DNA from: JAEZVV01 sp036652035 | GTDB lineage: Bacteria; Pseudomonadota; Gammaproteobacteria; Burkholderiales; Burkholderiaceae_F | Direction: 5' to 3' | Assembly: GCA_036652035.1 (NCBI GenBank) | Contig: JAVVWR010000008.1 | Span: 1-63,012 of the forward strand | DNA: 63,012 nucleotides | Part shown: positions 8,282 through 17,728 of the stretch, piece by piece | Numbering within the stretch: the stretch's first letter is position 1 | Layout of the letters: every line of letters begins with the position of its first letter | Notes under the pieces: generated by a model | Databases searched by the model: none | What the model was told of the DNA's origin: nothing | Seen by the model: only the letters and a program-made list of their open reading frames with translations | Made by a program: the position numbers and the translations under genes

Positions 8282-11200
8282 TCAGCCCAGCGCACGCAGC
8301 TCGCGCAAGGCAACCGAGATCATGGCGAGGTCGGCGCCGCGCGCTTCGGCCAACTCGTCGGTCACGCGCGAGACGCGCTCCAACGCGTCCGCCGCGGTCT
8401 GCTGCCAGCGCTCGAGCGCCGCCGCCGGTGTGGCCCCCAGGCTCAACACCCGGATCGTCACGCCACGTGCCACGGCGGCCAGTTCGTCAGCCGCCGCCAC
8501 CCGCGCCAGCGCCGGCCAGTGGCCCTCGGCCGGCAGGGCAGCAATCTGCCCCGCGAGCCGGACCAGGCCCAGACGCTCGCCCACGGCCGCGTAAATCGCC
8601 GCCACCTCATCGACCGAACGCGTGGTCTGAGCCGAGATTTCAGCGATATCGAGCGCGGCAAAACTCGCCTCAGCCACCGCCACGCGCTGCGCCAAGGCTG
8701 CCGGAACCCCTTGAGCGATCCAGCGCTCCGCCATGTCAGCGCCATCTCCCCGCTGAATCCGCCGCGCCGTGTCGGCCGCTGCCACTGGGGTGAAGGCGAC
8801 GAGAGTCTCGGCCAGCGGCGCGGCCAAGCGCGGGCGGCGCAGGAACCAGGCAGTGGCGCGCACCGTCAGCCGGCCCAGCTCGATCAGCAGAGCCGCCTGC
8901 ACCGCGTCGTCCACCTGGTTGTCGAGCGCCTCGATGGCGCGCCAGGCATCGGGCAGGCCAAAGACTTCGCGCACGATCAGATAGGCGCGAACCACTTGAG
9001 CCGCGCTGGCACCTGTGGATTCCACCAGGCGATGGACAAAGGTCGGGCCGACCCGGTTGATCATTGAGTTGAGAATGGCGGTGACGACGATCTCTCGCCG
9101 CAGCAGGTGCGATGGCATCGCCGCCGCGGACTTCTCGCGCAAGGCCGCCGGGAAATAGGCCGGCAGTTCACACGCGACCCCAGCGTCCTCGGGCAGGTCG
9201 CTGGCGATCAACTCGCCGCGCAGCCAGATCTTGGAGTACGCAAGCACAACCGCCCGCTCGGGGCTGGTCAGACCAAGGCCGCGGGCGCGGCGATCGGCAA
9301 TCGTGTCCTCGTCGGGCAGGAATTCGATGCGCCGATCGAGCTTGCCGCTGCGTTCGAGAAAGCGGATGAAGCGCGCCTGTTGATCGAGCAGCTTGGCGGC
9401 AACACGCCCGCCCACCGACAAGACCTGGGTCTGGTTGATATTGTCGGCCAGCACCAGCGCAGCCACATCGTTGCTCATGCTGGCGAGCAGGGCATCGCGC
9501 TGATCCCAGGCGAGCTCACCGCGGGCGATGGCACTGCCAAGCAGAATCTTGATGTTGACTTCGTGGTCCGAGGTATCAACCCCGGCCGAGTTGTCGATCG
9601 CGTCGGTGTTGATGCGCCCGCCCGCCAGCGCGTATTCGATCCGGCCGCGCTGGGTGAAACCCAGGTTGCCACCTTCACCCACCACCTTGCAGCGCAGCTC
9701 GCCGCCGTTGACTCGCAGCGAGTCGTTGGCGCGGTCGCCGACCTCGGCGGAGGTCTCGTCCGCTGCTTTCACATAGGTACCAATGCCGCCGTTGTAGAGC
9801 AGGTCCACCGGCGCTCTCAAGACCGCGCTGATCACTTCGTTGGGAGCGAGGCGGCCGGGCTCGATTCCGAGCACCGCGGCGGCCTGCGGCGAGACGGGAA
9901 TCGACTTCTCGGTGCGCGACCAGACGCCGCCACCCGCAGAGATCCGCCCGGCGTCGTAATCGGCCCACGACGAGCGTGGCAGAGCAAACAGCCGTTCGCG
10001 TTCGGCAAAGCTCGCCGCCGCATCGGGCGCCGGATCGAGAAAGACATGACGGTGATCGAAGGCCGCCACCAACTGAGTCTGACGCGACAAGAGCATGCCA
10101 TTGCCAAATACGTCGCCACTCATGTCGCCAATGCCGGCGACGGTGAAGGGCGTGGACTGGATATCGCGGCCCAGTTCGCGGAAATGGCGCTTGACCGCTT
10201 CCCACGCACCGCGCGCGGTAATCCCCATCGCCTTGTGGTCGTAGCCCGCGCTGCCGCCCGAAGCAAAGGCGTCGCCCAACCAGAAGCCGTACTCGGCGCT
10301 GATGGCGTTGGCGGTATCGGAAAAACTCGCCGTTCCCTTGTCGGCGGCGACCACCAGGTAGGGGTCGTCGTCGTCGTGGCGAACGACCCGCTCCGGCGCG
10401 ACGATGCGGCCATCAACCCAGTTGTCGGTAATGTCGAGCAGACCGCGCAGATAGTCCTGGTAGCAGGCCACGCCCTCGCGCAAAAAGGCCTCGCGCTCGG
10501 TGGCGGGCGGCGCCTTCTTCAGGACAAAGCCACCCTTCGATCCCACCGGGACGATCACCGTGTTCTTGACCCGCTGCGCCTTGACCAGGCCCAGCACCTC
10601 GGTACGGAAATCCTCAGGGCGGTCGGACCAGCGCAAACCGCCGCGAGCGACCTTGCCGCCGCGCAGATGAATGCCTTCGAAGCGGATCGAGTACACGAAG
10701 ACCTCAACCCAGGGCCGGGGATCGGGCAGACCTGGCACTCGGCTCGAGTCGAACTTGAGCGAGAGAAAGTGACGGCCGCGCCAGGCGTTGGTTCGCAGCG
10801 TGGCCTCGATCAGCGCCAGCAGCTGGCGCAGGGCGCGGTCTTGGTTAAGGTTGGCAACACGGTCAAGCGCCTGCTCGATCGCCCGCACTTGCGCGGCCTC
10901 GGCCGCCGGGTCGGCCGCCTGCGGATCGAAGCGCAGCCCAAACAAATGGACGAGCTGGTGGGCGATGCGTGGATGCGCCGCCAGCGTCGCTTCGATAAAG
11001 GCCTGCGAGAGTTCGAAGCGAGTCTGCTTCAAGTACTTGGCGTAGGCCCGCAGCACGACGATGCCGGCGGCGTCGATCCCGGCGCGCAAGACCAGACGGT
11101 TAAAGCCGTCGCATTCCAGTTCGCCCGCAAAGACGCGAGCGAAAACGTCCTCAAACACAGGCGCAACCGTCTCGACATCGATCGGCCCCGCCTCCGCAAT

Positions 11201-13036
11201 CTCGAGCAGAAAGTCGTGGATCCACACCACCGCACCATTGGCCTCCGTGATCGGGTAGGGGTGCTCTTCCAGCGCGCGGACGCCCATTGATTCGAGCATC
11301 GGCAGGCTGTCTGACAAGGGCACCGGCACATCGACGTGATAGAGCTTGAAACCGATCCGGCCCGCGGTTGGCACGAGCGGGCGGTACAAGGCAAAGCCGA
11401 CGCCGCCTTCGTCCAAACTTTCCAGTTTGCGCAGATCGGCCACCGCCACCGAGACCGGCTCCTGCTCGCGGTACGCCGCCGGGAAGCCATTGGCCCAGCG
11501 CCGCAACCAGGGCACGGCCAGCGCCTCGCCTTCGGCGTTGACCAAGGCTTCACGCAAGCGCTCATTCCAACGCCGTGCGGCTTGCGCCAGGCGACTCTCG
11601 AGTTCGCCCACGTCCACCGCCGGCAAGCGGCCCGGCGTGGTGCGAACCGTGATGTGGATGCGGGCCAGCGCCTCTTCAGTCAGGCGCACGTCGAACTCGC
11701 TGGCGCCAGCCTCGAAAGCCGCACTCAAAAGCGACTGGAACTTCATTCGAAGCTCGGTGCTGTAGGCGTCGCGCGGCACGAAGATCAGGCACGAAACAAA
11801 GCGCTCGTACGGGTCGCGCCGAACGAACAGCCGCAGCCGCTGACGTTCACCCAGCGCAAGAATGCCGCCCAGGATCTCGAACAACTCGTCGGCACGGATC
11901 TGGAACAGCTCGTCGCGCGGGTAGGTCTCAAGAATGTGCGCCGCGGCCTTGGCGAGATGGCTGCCCGGCACCAAGCCCATGCGTCGCAGAACCCGTTCGA
12001 CCTGGCCGCGAACGAGAGGGATTTCGGCGACCCGTGCGGCGTAAGCGCTCGAGGTCAACAAACCCAGGAAGCGGTGTTCGCCGATCACCACGCCCTGCGC
12101 GTCAAAGCGCTTGATGCCGATGTAATCGACATAACCCGGCCGGTGAACCGTGGCGCGCGAATTGGCCTTGGTGACGATCACCGGCTCGGGCGAGCGGGCG
12201 GTGACATGCGCCTGCGGCGGCAAGTTCGTGACGGACAGCGTTGCGGCGGTTTCTCTCAGCGTGCCCAAACCGCTACCGGCAACCCGCCTCAGGCGCAGCT
12301 CAGTGCCGACCTCGATCAAATCGTGACGACGATAACCGAGCAAGACCAGATGGTTATCCGCGAGCCAGTCAAGAAAGGCACGGTATTCGTCGAGCTGATC
12401 GGGCGGCAGACGGGACGGGCTCGCCGCGAGTTCATCAATGGCGGCCGCAAGCTGGCTGCGCATCGCCGGCCAATCCTCGACCACGGCACGCACATCGGCG
12501 AGCACCCGCGTCAGCCCGGCCAACAGACGCTCGCGCGCCTCGGGATCGGAGATCCGATCGACTTCGATCACCATCACCGACTCGCGCCGGCGCTCGGCTT
12601 GGCCGTGCTGGCTCAGAGCCGTCAGCCGGCCGGAGCGATCGCGCTCGACATCGAACAGCGGATGCCAGATCCCGTGCAGCGCCAGCCCCTGGCGGTTGAT
12701 TTCCATGATCACCGAATCGACCAGGAAGGGCATGTCGTCGTTGACGATCTCGATCACCGTATGGCGCGAATTCCAGCCCTGATCAATGCCGGGGTTGAAG
12801 ACACGCAGCCGCGCCTGGCCCGCAAGGCGCTGACAGGTCCATTCAAGCGCCGAGAGCGCCGCACCGCAGAGATCGACAACGCTGCGCGCCGCAAGGTCCT
12901 CAGGCTCCACCCGCCGGAAAAGTTCGCGGACAAAAAGCTCGGCCCACGGCGGCTTGGCAACAGAAAGTCGGGAACGTGCCAGATCGATGATTGCTTCGAT
13001 CCGCTCGGCCTTGTGAGCTTGCGCGGCTGTGTCCAT
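8282..13036 (-). CDS. NAD-specific glutamate dehydrogenase, large (GDH180) type
   Basis: A 1584-residue enzyme catalysing NAD-dependent oxidative deamination of glutamate to 2-oxoglutarate and ammonia. The length and plan match the 180-kDa bacterial class. A long N-terminal regulatory region (about 1-690, with ACT-like segments; MPFLVDSVIMEINRQGLALH near residue 110) precedes the catalytic core. The core contains the Lys-rich substrate site GGLRWSDRPEDFRTEVLGL followed by VKAQRVKNTVIVPVGSKGG, then GDMSGDVFGNGMLLS and the GEGGNLGFTQRGRIEYA region. A C-terminal helical part completes it. I chose the ATG at 13036, with GGAG six bases upstream, over the GTG four codons earlier. With GltS and the Aap/Gsi importers nearby it fits an amino-acid-using lifestyle. 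It is transcribed alone or with the CNNM gene 108 bp downstream. Confidence 0.96.
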   Translation of the reverse strand: MDTAAQAHKAERIEAIIDLARSRLSVAKPPWAELFVRELFRRVEPEDLAARSVVDLCGAALSALEWTCQRLAGQARLRVFNPGIDQGWNSRHTVIEIVNDDMPFLVDSVIMEINRQGLALHGIWHPLFDVERDRSGRLTALSQHGQAERRRESVMVIEVDRISDPEARERLLAGLTRVLADVRAVVEDWPAMRSQLAAAIDELAASPSRLPPDQLDEYRAFLDWLADNHLVLLGYRRHDLIEVGTELRLRRVAGSGLGTLRETAATLSVTNLPPQAHVTARSPEPVIVTKANSRATVHRPGYVDYIGIKRFDAQGVVIGEHRFLGLLTSSAYAARVAEIPLVRGQVERVLRRMGLVPGSHLAKAAAHILETYPRDELFQIRADELFEILGGILALGERQRLRLFVRRDPYERFVSCLIFVPRDAYSTELRMKFQSLLSAAFEAGASEFDVRLTEEALARIHITVRTTPGRLPAVDVGELESRLAQAARRWNERLREALVNAEGEALAVPWLRRWANGFPAAYREQEPVSVAVADLRKLESLDEGGVGFALYRPLVPTAGRIGFKLYHVDVPVPLSDSLPMLESMGVRALEEHPYPITEANGAVVWIHDFLLEIAEAGPIDVETVAPVFEDVFARVFAGELECDGFNRLVLRAGIDAAGIVVLRAYAKYLKQTRFELSQAFIEATLAAHPRIAHQLVHLFGLRFDPQAADPAAEAAQVRAIEQALDRVANLNQDRALRQLLALIEATLRTNAWRGRHFLSLKFDSSRVPGLPDPRPWVEVFVYSIRFEGIHLRGGKVARGGLRWSDRPEDFRTEVLGLVKAQRVKNTVIVPVGSKGGFVLKKAPPATEREAFLREGVACYQDYLRGLLDITDNWVDGRIVAPERVVRHDDDDPYLVVAADKGTASFSDTANAISAEYGFWLGDAFASGGSAGYDHKAMGITARGAWEAVKRHFRELGRDIQSTPFTVAGIGDMSGDVFGNGMLLSRQTQLVAAFDHRHVFLDPAPDAAASFAERERLFALPRSSWADYDAGRISAGGGVWSRTEKSIPVSPQAAAVLGIEPGRLAPNEVISAVLRAPVDLLYNGGIGTYVKAADETSAEVGDRANDSLRVNGGELRCKVVGEGGNLGFTQRGRIEYALAGGRINTDAIDNSAGVDTSDHEVNIKILLGSAIARGELAWDQRDALLASMSNDVAALVLADNINQTQVLSVGGRVAAKLLDQQARFIRFLERSGKLDRRIEFLPDEDTIADRRARGLGLTSPERAVVLAYSKIWLRGELIASDLPEDAGVACELPAYFPAALREKSAAAMPSHLLRREIVVTAILNSMINRVGPTFVHRLVESTGASAAQVVRAYLIVREVFGLPDAWRAIEALDNQVDDAVQAALLIELGRLTVRATAWFLRRPRLAAPLAETLVAFTPVAAADTARRIQRGDGADMAERWIAQGVPAALAQRVAVAEASFAALDIAEISAQTTRSVDEVAAIYAAVGERLGLVRLAGQIAALPAEGHWPALARVAAADELAAVARGVTIRVLSLGATPAAALERWQQTAADALERVSRVTDELAEARGADLAMISVALRELRALG

Positions 13037-13206
13037 ATCAATCTCCACCGTGATGCCGGACGGATCGCGCCCTGGCGGCGCGGAGTATGCCCGCTGCCGC
13101 GTGCTGCAATGCCGCAGCCCTGTGGCGCCGGCGCATCACCCAAAAAGCGGCCCGCTTTTCCACGCCGGCTGCCACGATAAGTGCCGCTGTCGACCGGGGC
13201 ACAAGG

Positions 13207-13503
13207 ATGAGCGAACACTCCCGCACTTCACCGCGAGCACGCGGCTGGTGGTGGCTGATCAGCCTGTCGCTGCTCGCCTGGGCGCTGTTTCAAGCCGCGC
13301 CTGAAGCGAACGACCCTGTGCTGGCTCGCAGCTGGACCCTAGCCGGTTTCGGCTTGCTGGCGTTTGCCGTGGCCGGCTGGATCAGTCCCTGGCAACGCCA
13401 GAGCACCGACAAGGGCTCCGCGGCCGAACGCAGCTCGCAATGGCTGACCCTGGCGGGTTTTGCCCTGATCCTGTGCGCGGTTGCGCTTCGGCTCGCCAGC
13501 TGA
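13207..13503 (+). CDS. small membrane protein, unknown function
   Basis: A 98-residue protein starting at the ATG 13207 (ACAAGG just upstream; a longer frame back to 13087 has no ribosome-binding site and a non-protein-like composition). Three hydrophobic stretches are visible: GWWWLISLSLLAWALFQ (about 14-30), SWTLAGFGLLAFAVAGWI (about 42-60) and WLTLAGFALILCAVALRL (near the C-terminus). I do not recognise a family. It is divergent from the glutamate dehydrogenase gene (170 bp apart) and 88 bp upstream of an exported protein gene. The hydrophobic pattern makes it likely real. Confidence 0.6.
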   Translation: MSEHSRTSPRARGWWWLISLSLLAWALFQAAPEANDPVLARSWTLAGFGLLAFAVAGWISPWQRQSTDKGSAAERSSQWLTLAGFALILCAVALRLAS

Positions 13504-13591
13504 GCGGGCGGCCCTGCTTCGGGCGGCTGACGATCGAGGCCCATGACGTCGCGCTGAATAATCAGCGGGTCGATCCCAGCGAGCCCCCATC

Positions 13592-14065
13592 ATGAATCCT
13601 GCCCTGACGACTGCTGCTGTCCTTATCGCGTTTGGGCTGGTTTCCGGCGCCGCCGCACAAGCGCCGGGCACCGCGCTTGTGGGCGAAGCGCGCAACTTGC
13701 AGCGAATCGCGACCGTGGTGGCGGTTGACGCCTCGCGCAACCGCCTCACGCTAAGTTCAGAGCGCGGCGAGCTCACGGTGCCCATTGCCACCGGCTTGGC
13801 GCGAGCTGCCGAATTCAAACCCGGCGACAAGCTTGACGTAGGCTACGACATCCTGGTCCTTGCCGTTCCCAGCTCGGCCGCTCCACCCGGATCCCTGTCG
13901 GCCAAGATCATGGACATCGACCATGAGCGTGGCTTGGTGTCCTTGCAGGGCGAACGCGGCAATGTTCTGATCGGCCGCGCCAACCCGGCCGTGCTGGCCG
14001 ATATCCGGGTCGGCCAGCGGGTTGCCGTTCTGGCTCAGATCACCTCGATCGAGAAACTCAAGTAG
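13592..14065 (+). CDS. exported protein of unknown function, beta-rich
   Basis: A 157-residue protein with a clear Sec signal peptide (MNPALTTAAVLIAFGLVSG, cleavage probably after AAAQA). The mature part reads as short beta-strands: IATVVAVDASRNRLTLSSERGEL, then IMDIDHERGLVSLQGERGN, two similar repeats each coupling a valine-rich strand with an R/E-G turn. This suggests an OB-like or small beta-barrel periplasmic protein. I recognise no named family or catalytic motif. It ends 7 bp before the convergent fumarylacetoacetase-family gene. Confidence 0.7.
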   Translation: MNPALTTAAVLIAFGLVSGAAAQAPGTALVGEARNLQRIATVVAVDASRNRLTLSSERGELTVPIATGLARAAEFKPGDKLDVGYDILVLAVPSSAAPPGSLSAKIMDIDHERGLVSLQGERGNVLIGRANPAVLADIRVGQRVAVLAQITSIEKLK

Positions 14066-14072
14066 AGGCGGC

Positions 14073-14915
14073 TTAAGCGCCAACGACGTGTTGCCGCTGC
14101 TCGCCCAACCCAACGATGCCCAGGCTCACCGTGTCACCCGGCGTGAGCCAGCGCGGCGTCTTCATTCCCATCGCCACGCCCGGCGGCGTGCCGGTGGCGA
14201 TCACGTCGCCCGGCAGCAGACTCATGAAGCGCGACAGATAGCTCACGATCTGCTTGACGCTGAAGATCATCGACCGCGTGTTGCCGTCCTGCATCCGCTT
14301 GCCGTTGACGTCGAGCCAGAGATCGAGCGCCTGCGGATCCGGCACTTCATCGGCAGAGACCAGCCACGGCCCGATCGGACCGAAGGTGTCGCAACCCTTG
14401 CCCTTGTCCCATTGCGAACCTCGTTCGAACTGGAAGTTGCGCTCCGACACGTCGTTGACCACGCAGTAGCCGGCGACGTATTTGAGCGCTTCGGATTCGG
14501 CCACGTAGCGCGCCGGCTTGCCGATCACCACACCGAGCTCGACTTCCCAGTCGAGCCGGGTCGAGTGCGGCGGCTGCAGGATGTCATCGGTCGGCCCGCT
14601 GATGCAGCTGGTCCACTTATTGAACACCACCGGTTCGGTGGGAATCGGCAAACCGACCTCTTCGGCGTGATCACGGTAATTGAGACCGATGCCGATGAAC
14701 TTGCCAATCCCCACGAACGGAACGCCCAGTCGATGCTTGCTTCGCACCAGCGGCAGCGATTCGAGGTCGAGCTCGCGCAGACGGCGCTGACCGTCCCGGG
14801 AATAAACCGCGGGCTCGATGTCACGGACATGATCGACAAGCGATCGAATCCGGCCTTGCGAGTCGAGTACACCGGGCTTCTCGCGGCCCGATGCGCCGTA
14901 GCGAATGAATTTCAT
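14073..14915 (-). CDS. fumarylacetoacetate hydrolase (FAH) family protein
   Basis: A 280-residue enzyme from the ATG at 14915 (MKFIRYG). The C-terminal FAH domain shows the family hallmarks: FIGIGLNYRDHAEEVGLP, then DWEVELGVVIGK with metal-binding acidic residues, CVVNDVSERNFQ, and the closing GDVIATGTPPGVAMG. These enzymes cleave or isomerise C-C bonds in acylpyruvates and related 2-oxo acids, or act as ureidoglycolate lyases or oxaloacetate decarboxylases. The exact substrate cannot be told from the motifs. It lies 43 bp downstream of cbpM on the same strand, so it may be transcribed from the cbpA promoter. A longer frame to 15053 overlaps cbpM and is not used. Confidence 0.9.
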   Translation of the reverse strand: MKFIRYGASGREKPGVLDSQGRIRSLVDHVRDIEPAVYSRDGQRRLRELDLESLPLVRSKHRLGVPFVGIGKFIGIGLNYRDHAEEVGLPIPTEPVVFNKWTSCISGPTDDILQPPHSTRLDWEVELGVVIGKPARYVAESEALKYVAGYCVVNDVSERNFQFERGSQWDKGKGCDTFGPIGPWLVSADEVPDPQALDLWLDVNGKRMQDGNTRSMIFSVKQIVSYLSRFMSLLPGDVIATGTPPGVAMGMKTPRWLTPGDTVSLGIVGLGEQRQHVVGA

Positions 14916-14958
14916 GGGATGGCTGAGATTGAATGCGGCAGTGCCGCCCGGGAAAGAA

Positions 14959-15258
14959 TCAGCGTGGCTGGCTGCACTCCAGCTCGCGCAAGCGGCGCTC
15001 GAGAGCGTCGATGCGTTCGAGATAAGCCAGCGCCAGCGCCAAGGCAGCGGCATCGAGCGTGAAGGCCGAACGCAGGCGAGCCGCGCGCCGCGCCATCACG
15101 ATGGTGCGTGAGCGAAACATCACGGCGGCGCCCGCCACGGGCTCGAACGCGCCCCATTCCACCAGTTCGCCCACCAGCTCCGGCGGCAAGCCCGACGCGG
15201 CCACCAGGTCGGCCAGCGGCACCGTGGTTTCATCGTCCAGGACGGCGGTCTCGCTCAT
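14959..15258 (-). CDS. cbpM: CbpM-like modulator of the DnaJ-type chaperone CbpA
   Basis: A 99-residue MerR_2-like protein. It has an acidic N-terminus, a short helix-turn-helix-like stretch (LADLVAASGLPPELVGELVEWGAFEP), an RSRTIVMARRAARLRSAF segment, and a C-terminal helix ending in LERIDALERRLREL. This organisation matches CbpM, which binds the J-domain of CbpA and inhibits its co-chaperone and DNA-binding activity. It lies 9 bp downstream of cbpA, the conserved cbpA-cbpM arrangement, and has an AGGAG ribosome-binding site. Assignment rests on gene order plus pattern. Confidence 0.83.
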   Translation of the reverse strand: MSETAVLDDETTVPLADLVAASGLPPELVGELVEWGAFEPVAGAAVMFRSRTIVMARRAARLRSAFTLDAAALALALAYLERIDALERRLRELECSQPR

Positions 15259-15267
15259 CGCGAACTC

Positions 15268-16209
15268 CTAGGAAAGATTGGCGCGCGGATCAAAGATGCT
15301 GATCGCGGCGAGCTCCTCGTACAAGGCGCGCTCGCGCTCGCTGGCAATGCTGGGCGCGACGATGTTGATAATCAGATAGAGGTCGCCCGCGCCGCCCTTG
15401 CGGTTGGGCATGCCCTTGCCGGCAAGCCGCATCTTCTGGCCGGAGCGAATCCCAGGCTTGATATTGACGGTGACCCGCCCGCCAAGCGTGGGCACTTCGA
15501 CTTCGGCGCCAAGAACCGCTTCCCAAGGCGCCAGCGGCAGGTCGAGGTAGAGGTCATGGCCTTCGACCCGGTAGCGACTGTGCGGGCGCAAGCGGATATC
15601 GACGTACAGATCGCCGTTGGGGCCGCCATGGCTGCCCGATCCACCCTTGCCCGAGAGCCGCAGCCGCTGACCATCGACCGTGCCCTTGGGCACTTTGACC
15701 GCGAGGGTCTTGGGCACGCGGCGCACGCTGCCGTCGTCCTGCGGCTCGGGCTCGTTGAGGTTGAGCGTGACTTCGGTGCCGGCGGCGGCCTGCTCCAGCG
15801 TGATCTCGGCAACCACTTCGTAGTCCTGCCCCGGCTGGGCGAAGGAGCGAGCGCCACGGCTCCGGCCACCGCCACCAAAGGCACTGAAGAGATCGGACAA
15901 ATCCATGAAGTCGTCGGCGCCGCCGCCGCGATTGAACCCGCCGCCACCGAACTGGCTGCCCCAGTCGGGCGGGGGCTGAAAGTCTTCGCCGCTGCGGCGC
16001 TGGCCAAGCTGATCGTAGGCCTTGCGTTTGTCAGCGTCAGAGAGCGTCTGGTAGGCCTCGTTGACGTCCTTGAACTTGGCCTCGGCGTCTTTCTCTTTCG
16101 ATACGTCGGGATGGTATTTGCGGGCCAGCTTGCGGTAGGCCTTTTTGACGTCGTCCTCGGTGGCGCCACGTTCGACGCCGAGGATTGCGTAGTAGTCCTT
16201 GTATTTCAC
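15268..16209 (-). CDS. cbpA: CbpA-type DnaJ co-chaperone / curved-DNA-binding protein
   Basis: A 313-residue J-domain protein from a GTG at 16209 (family-typical VKYKDYYAILGV). The J-domain (about 1-67) has the HPD motif that stimulates DnaK ATPase. A Gly/Phe-rich linker follows (GGGGFNRGGGADDFMDLSDLFSAFG), then the two beta-rich substrate-binding domains with LRLSGKGGSGSHGG and MRLAGKGMPNRKGG. There is no DnaJ zinc finger, which distinguishes CbpA from DnaJ. It forms an operon with cbpM and is divergent from the DnaQ/GIY-YIG gene. An ATG about 21 codons upstream is possible, but the extra residues look non-native. Confidence 0.93.
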   Translation of the reverse strand: MKYKDYYAILGVERGATEDDVKKAYRKLARKYHPDVSKEKDAEAKFKDVNEAYQTLSDADKRKAYDQLGQRRSGEDFQPPPDWGSQFGGGGFNRGGGADDFMDLSDLFSAFGGGGRSRGARSFAQPGQDYEVVAEITLEQAAAGTEVTLNLNEPEPQDDGSVRRVPKTLAVKVPKGTVDGQRLRLSGKGGSGSHGGPNGDLYVDIRLRPHSRYRVEGHDLYLDLPLAPWEAVLGAEVEVPTLGGRVTVNIKPGIRSGQKMRLAGKGMPNRKGGAGDLYLIINIVAPSIASERERALYEELAAISIFDPRANLS

Positions 16210-16288
16210 GGCCGTGCCTGCGATCGGAATGCGTAATGAGCGAGAGTAGCGCCACGGCGCGGCCACGAACAATGGGTAAGCTCAAGCC

Positions 16289-17701
16289 ATGTTCGCTCCC
16301 CGCATTGCCTTCGTTGACCTGGAAACCACCGGCTCGGCGCCGCCCAACGCCCGCATCACCGAGGTGGGAATCGTTCTGGTCGAAACCGGCCCCGCGGGCG
16401 AGCGCGTCACCGAATGGTCCAGCCTGGTCAAGCCGGGCTGCCCGATTCCGGCCAACATCCAAAGGCTCACGGGAATCACCAACAGGATGGTGTGCCAGGC
16501 GCCGAGCTTTGCCGAGCTCGCCCCCGCCCTTGCCGAGCAACTGGCCGACGTGGTCTTTGTCGCCCACAACGCACGCTTTGACTATGGTTTTCTGCGCGCC
16601 GAATTTGCTCGCGTCGGTATCGATTTCAGCGCGCCAACGCTGTGCACGGTGCAGCTCTCGCGCCATCTCTATCCCGCGTACGGCTCGCATTCGCTCGACG
16701 CGATCATCGACCGCTTTGGACTGGCAGTGGCCGACCGCCACCGCGCGCTCGGCGACGCCCGTCTGACGCTCGCCTTCGTGCGCAAGCTCTACCAGAGGCT
16801 CGCTCCCGCCGTGATCGAGGCAGCGACCGCCCGGCTGCTCAAGCGACCGTCAACGCCCAGTCCCCTGCCCGCCGGTGCGATCGACGAGCTGCCGCCTGCG
16901 CCCGGGGTCTATCTGTTCTACGGCGCAGGCGAGGCCCTGCTCTATATCGGCAAGAGCCTCGATCTACGCCAGCGGGTCGCAGCGCATTTCTCGAGCGGCC
17001 ACAGTCATGCGCGCGAGCAGGCGCTTGCCGCGGCCGTCCACCGCATCGAATGGGAAACCACGGCCGGCGAATTCGGCGCCCTGCTGCGCGAGGCGCAACT
17101 GATCCAGACCCGGCGGCCCGCGCACAACCTGACATTGCGGGCCAGCCCTATCGCTCACGCGATCGTTCTCGATGAATCAGGGCGAGCGCGCTTTGTGCCC
17201 TTGAGCGAATTGGGCCCCGCGCTGTTGCACGAACACCACGGCCCCTTTGCCAGCCGCAGCGTGGCGCGATCGATGCTGGTCAAGCTGGCGCATGAGCACA
17301 CCTTGTGCCTGCGCACGCTCGGCCTGGAAAAACGCAGCAAGGCCGACGCCGCCGACACCCCCTGTCTTGCCCGCCCGCTGCGGCACTGCCGCGGCGCCTG
17401 CGAAGGCCTTGAATCCCCGGCCGACCACACCGCCCGCGTCAGAGCGGCGATGGCTGCCTGGCGCATCGCACGCTGGCCACACCCGGGTGCGATCGCTCTG
17501 GTCGAACGCGACCCCATGCGCTGCACCGAGGATTGGCATGTGTTCGATCACTGGGCCCACCTGGGCAGCGTGAAGTCGCTCGCCGCGGCGGCCGATCTGG
17601 CGGCAAGCGCGCCACGGGTATTCGACGCCGACGCCTATCGCCTCGCGCGTCTCGCGCTGTCTGACAAACCAGCTTGGGCGCTCGAGCTCGTCGCGCTGTG
17701 A
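16289..17701 (+). CDS. DnaQ-like 3'-5' exonuclease fused to UvrC-type GIY-YIG nuclease
   Basis: A 470-residue fusion. Residues about 5-170 are a DEDDh exonuclease: FVDLETTG (Exo I), HNARFDYGFL (Exo II) and HRALGDARLT (Exo III with the His). Residues about 202-280 are a GIY-YIG endonuclease like UvrC/Cho: PGVYLFYG, LLYIGKSLDLRQRVAAHF, and the catalytic Glu in AGEFGALLREAQLI. The C-terminal part contains a CLARPLRHCRGAC cysteine cluster as in Cho-like proteins. The likely role is nucleotide-excision-type processing with end trimming. The combination is known as an exonuclease/GIY-YIG protein family in proteobacteria; the physiological role is poorly defined. It is divergent from cbpA (79 bp) and 27 bp upstream of gltS. 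Confidence 0.9.
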   Translation: MFAPRIAFVDLETTGSAPPNARITEVGIVLVETGPAGERVTEWSSLVKPGCPIPANIQRLTGITNRMVCQAPSFAELAPALAEQLADVVFVAHNARFDYGFLRAEFARVGIDFSAPTLCTVQLSRHLYPAYGSHSLDAIIDRFGLAVADRHRALGDARLTLAFVRKLYQRLAPAVIEAATARLLKRPSTPSPLPAGAIDELPPAPGVYLFYGAGEALLYIGKSLDLRQRVAAHFSSGHSHAREQALAAAVHRIEWETTAGEFGALLREAQLIQTRRPAHNLTLRASPIAHAIVLDESGRARFVPLSELGPALLHEHHGPFASRSVARSMLVKLAHEHTLCLRTLGLEKRSKADAADTPCLARPLRHCRGACEGLESPADHTARVRAAMAAWRIARWPHPGAIALVERDPMRCTEDWHVFDHWAHLGSVKSLAAAADLAASAPRVFDADAYRLARLALSDKPAWALELVAL

Positions 17702-17728
17702 AGGTCAGCTCCTAGCATCAAGATCACC

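Noticed and set aside
9107..11290. A 727-codon plus-strand frame inside the glutamate dehydrogenase gene
   Set aside because: Antisense shadow: the opposite frame has unmistakable GDH motifs throughout.
13087..13206. N-terminal extension of the small membrane protein gene
   Set aside because: The added residues are Ala/Arg/Cys-rich, lie in the promoter region opposite the dehydrogenase gene, and lack a ribosome-binding site.
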